DNA of 17,760 nucleotides from Hemicentrotus pulcherrimus (taxonomy: Eukaryota > Echinodermata > Echinoidea > Camarodonta > Strongylocentrotidae): NCBI GenBank assembly GCA_003118195.1, contig BEXV01002438.1, positions 11,695-29,454 of the forward strand. Direction: 5' to 3'. The translations under genes and the position numbers were made by a program. Shown here piece by piece: positions 17,272 through 17,760 of this stretch (position 1 is the first letter of the stretch; every line of letters starts with the position of its first letter). Below the pieces are notes generated by a model. That model had not been told where the DNA came from and searched no databases. It saw only the letters and a list, made by a program, of their open reading frames with translations.

Positions 17272-17760
17272 CAACAATTGTAGGACAAGAAGCAGTAGAT
17301 AATTCGTGGATCAGCAGTCTTGATTGTGTTCTATATCCCCGAGATCAATAATATGTACCCTATCAGAATAAATAGATAAATACAAATCAGAAAACTGAAT
17401 TGAGCGTGTCTTTGTTAACTTCTAGGTGATTATGTTCGGGAATGCAGACCTGCCAGGGGTAAATTATATGCCTCTTAGAATGTCTTCTATTTTCTTTATT
17501 TAAATACGATTATATGCTTTCGATAGACTTAATGTGAAAGATTGTATTCCCCCTATAAGTTAAGGGGCATTTTGTAGCATGGGGCAAGAAGCAATAGATA
17601 ATTCGTGACTCGGCAGTTTTTACTGTTTTTTCAATGAACACAAATAACTAAATAAACAAATAACTTAATGGCGCTCTTTCCCCGAGCCCGTCGGGTCTTT
17701 GTTAAGCACTAGGCTGATTGTTCTCGGGTATTCAGGCGACGTGAGGGTCTATTAGACGAG
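17272..17760. repeat. Diverged tandem duplication, period about 290-300 bp, running off the window
   Basis: CAAGAAGCAGTAGATAATTC at 17286 recurs as CAAGAAGCAATAGATAATTC at 17585 (offset 299), followed by CGTGG/CGTGA and CAGCAGT/CGGCAGT. Further on, GTCTTTGTTAAC at 17408 matches GTCTTTGTTAAG at 17695 (offset 287), followed by CTAGGTGATT against CTAGGCTGATT and CGGGAAT against CGGGTAT. The order is kept and indels explain the changing offset. The second unit is still in progress at the window end, so more units may follow. Confidence 0.7.

Overview
This is a window of AT-rich animal nuclear DNA. It has split genes with GT-AG introns, intron-borne tRNA-derived SINEs, several MITE-like inverted-repeat elements and many microsatellites. 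There are no operons, ribosome binding sites or prokaryotic genes. The repeat style suggests a marine invertebrate, possibly an echinoderm, but that is an impression and no single feature proves it. Two ambiguous bases (1452 and 9516) sit in homopolymer runs.

The one gene I recognise with confidence is on the minus strand between about 7048 and 1478. It is the 5' part of a facilitated hexose transporter of the SLC2A/GLUT family. Three consecutive exons (3461-3360, 3150-2990, 1602-1478) join in frame across consensus splice sites. They encode TM1, a loop with the family's N-glycosylation site, TM2, the NKFGRKK loop, TM3 and the start of TM4. A likely first coding exon (7048-6893) supplies an acidic hydrophilic N-terminus and would use a GC donor in the right phase. 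The rest of the transporter lies beyond position 1.

The introns are full of mobile DNA. Three CACTA-type MITE copies (1-110, 4604-4810, 5689-5827) start with CACTA/CACTG, and the two complete ones have 3-bp target duplications. There is a short foldback element (2811-2929) and two copies of one tRNA-derived SINE (3188-3315 and 6357-6560), one of which fills most of a 209-bp intron. A hammerhead-like CTGANGA/GAAAC block lies at 4200-4232. A palindromic E-box fused to a DR1-like site at 4561-4578 is a candidate intronic regulatory site.

Upstream of the transporter (about 7.1-17.76 kb) I see little coding evidence. A GC-rich minus-strand open segment with a good acceptor and a stop (8542-8463) may be the last exon of an unrecognised gene. 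A charged or membrane-like segment at 8786-9087 may be a decayed piece. A 381-bp inverted-repeat element lies at 10811-11191, and a TATA box precedes a 114-codon ATG ORF at 11346-11690. The remainder is microsatellite-rich intergenic DNA. It ends in a diverged tandem repeat of about 290-300 bp that runs off the right edge.
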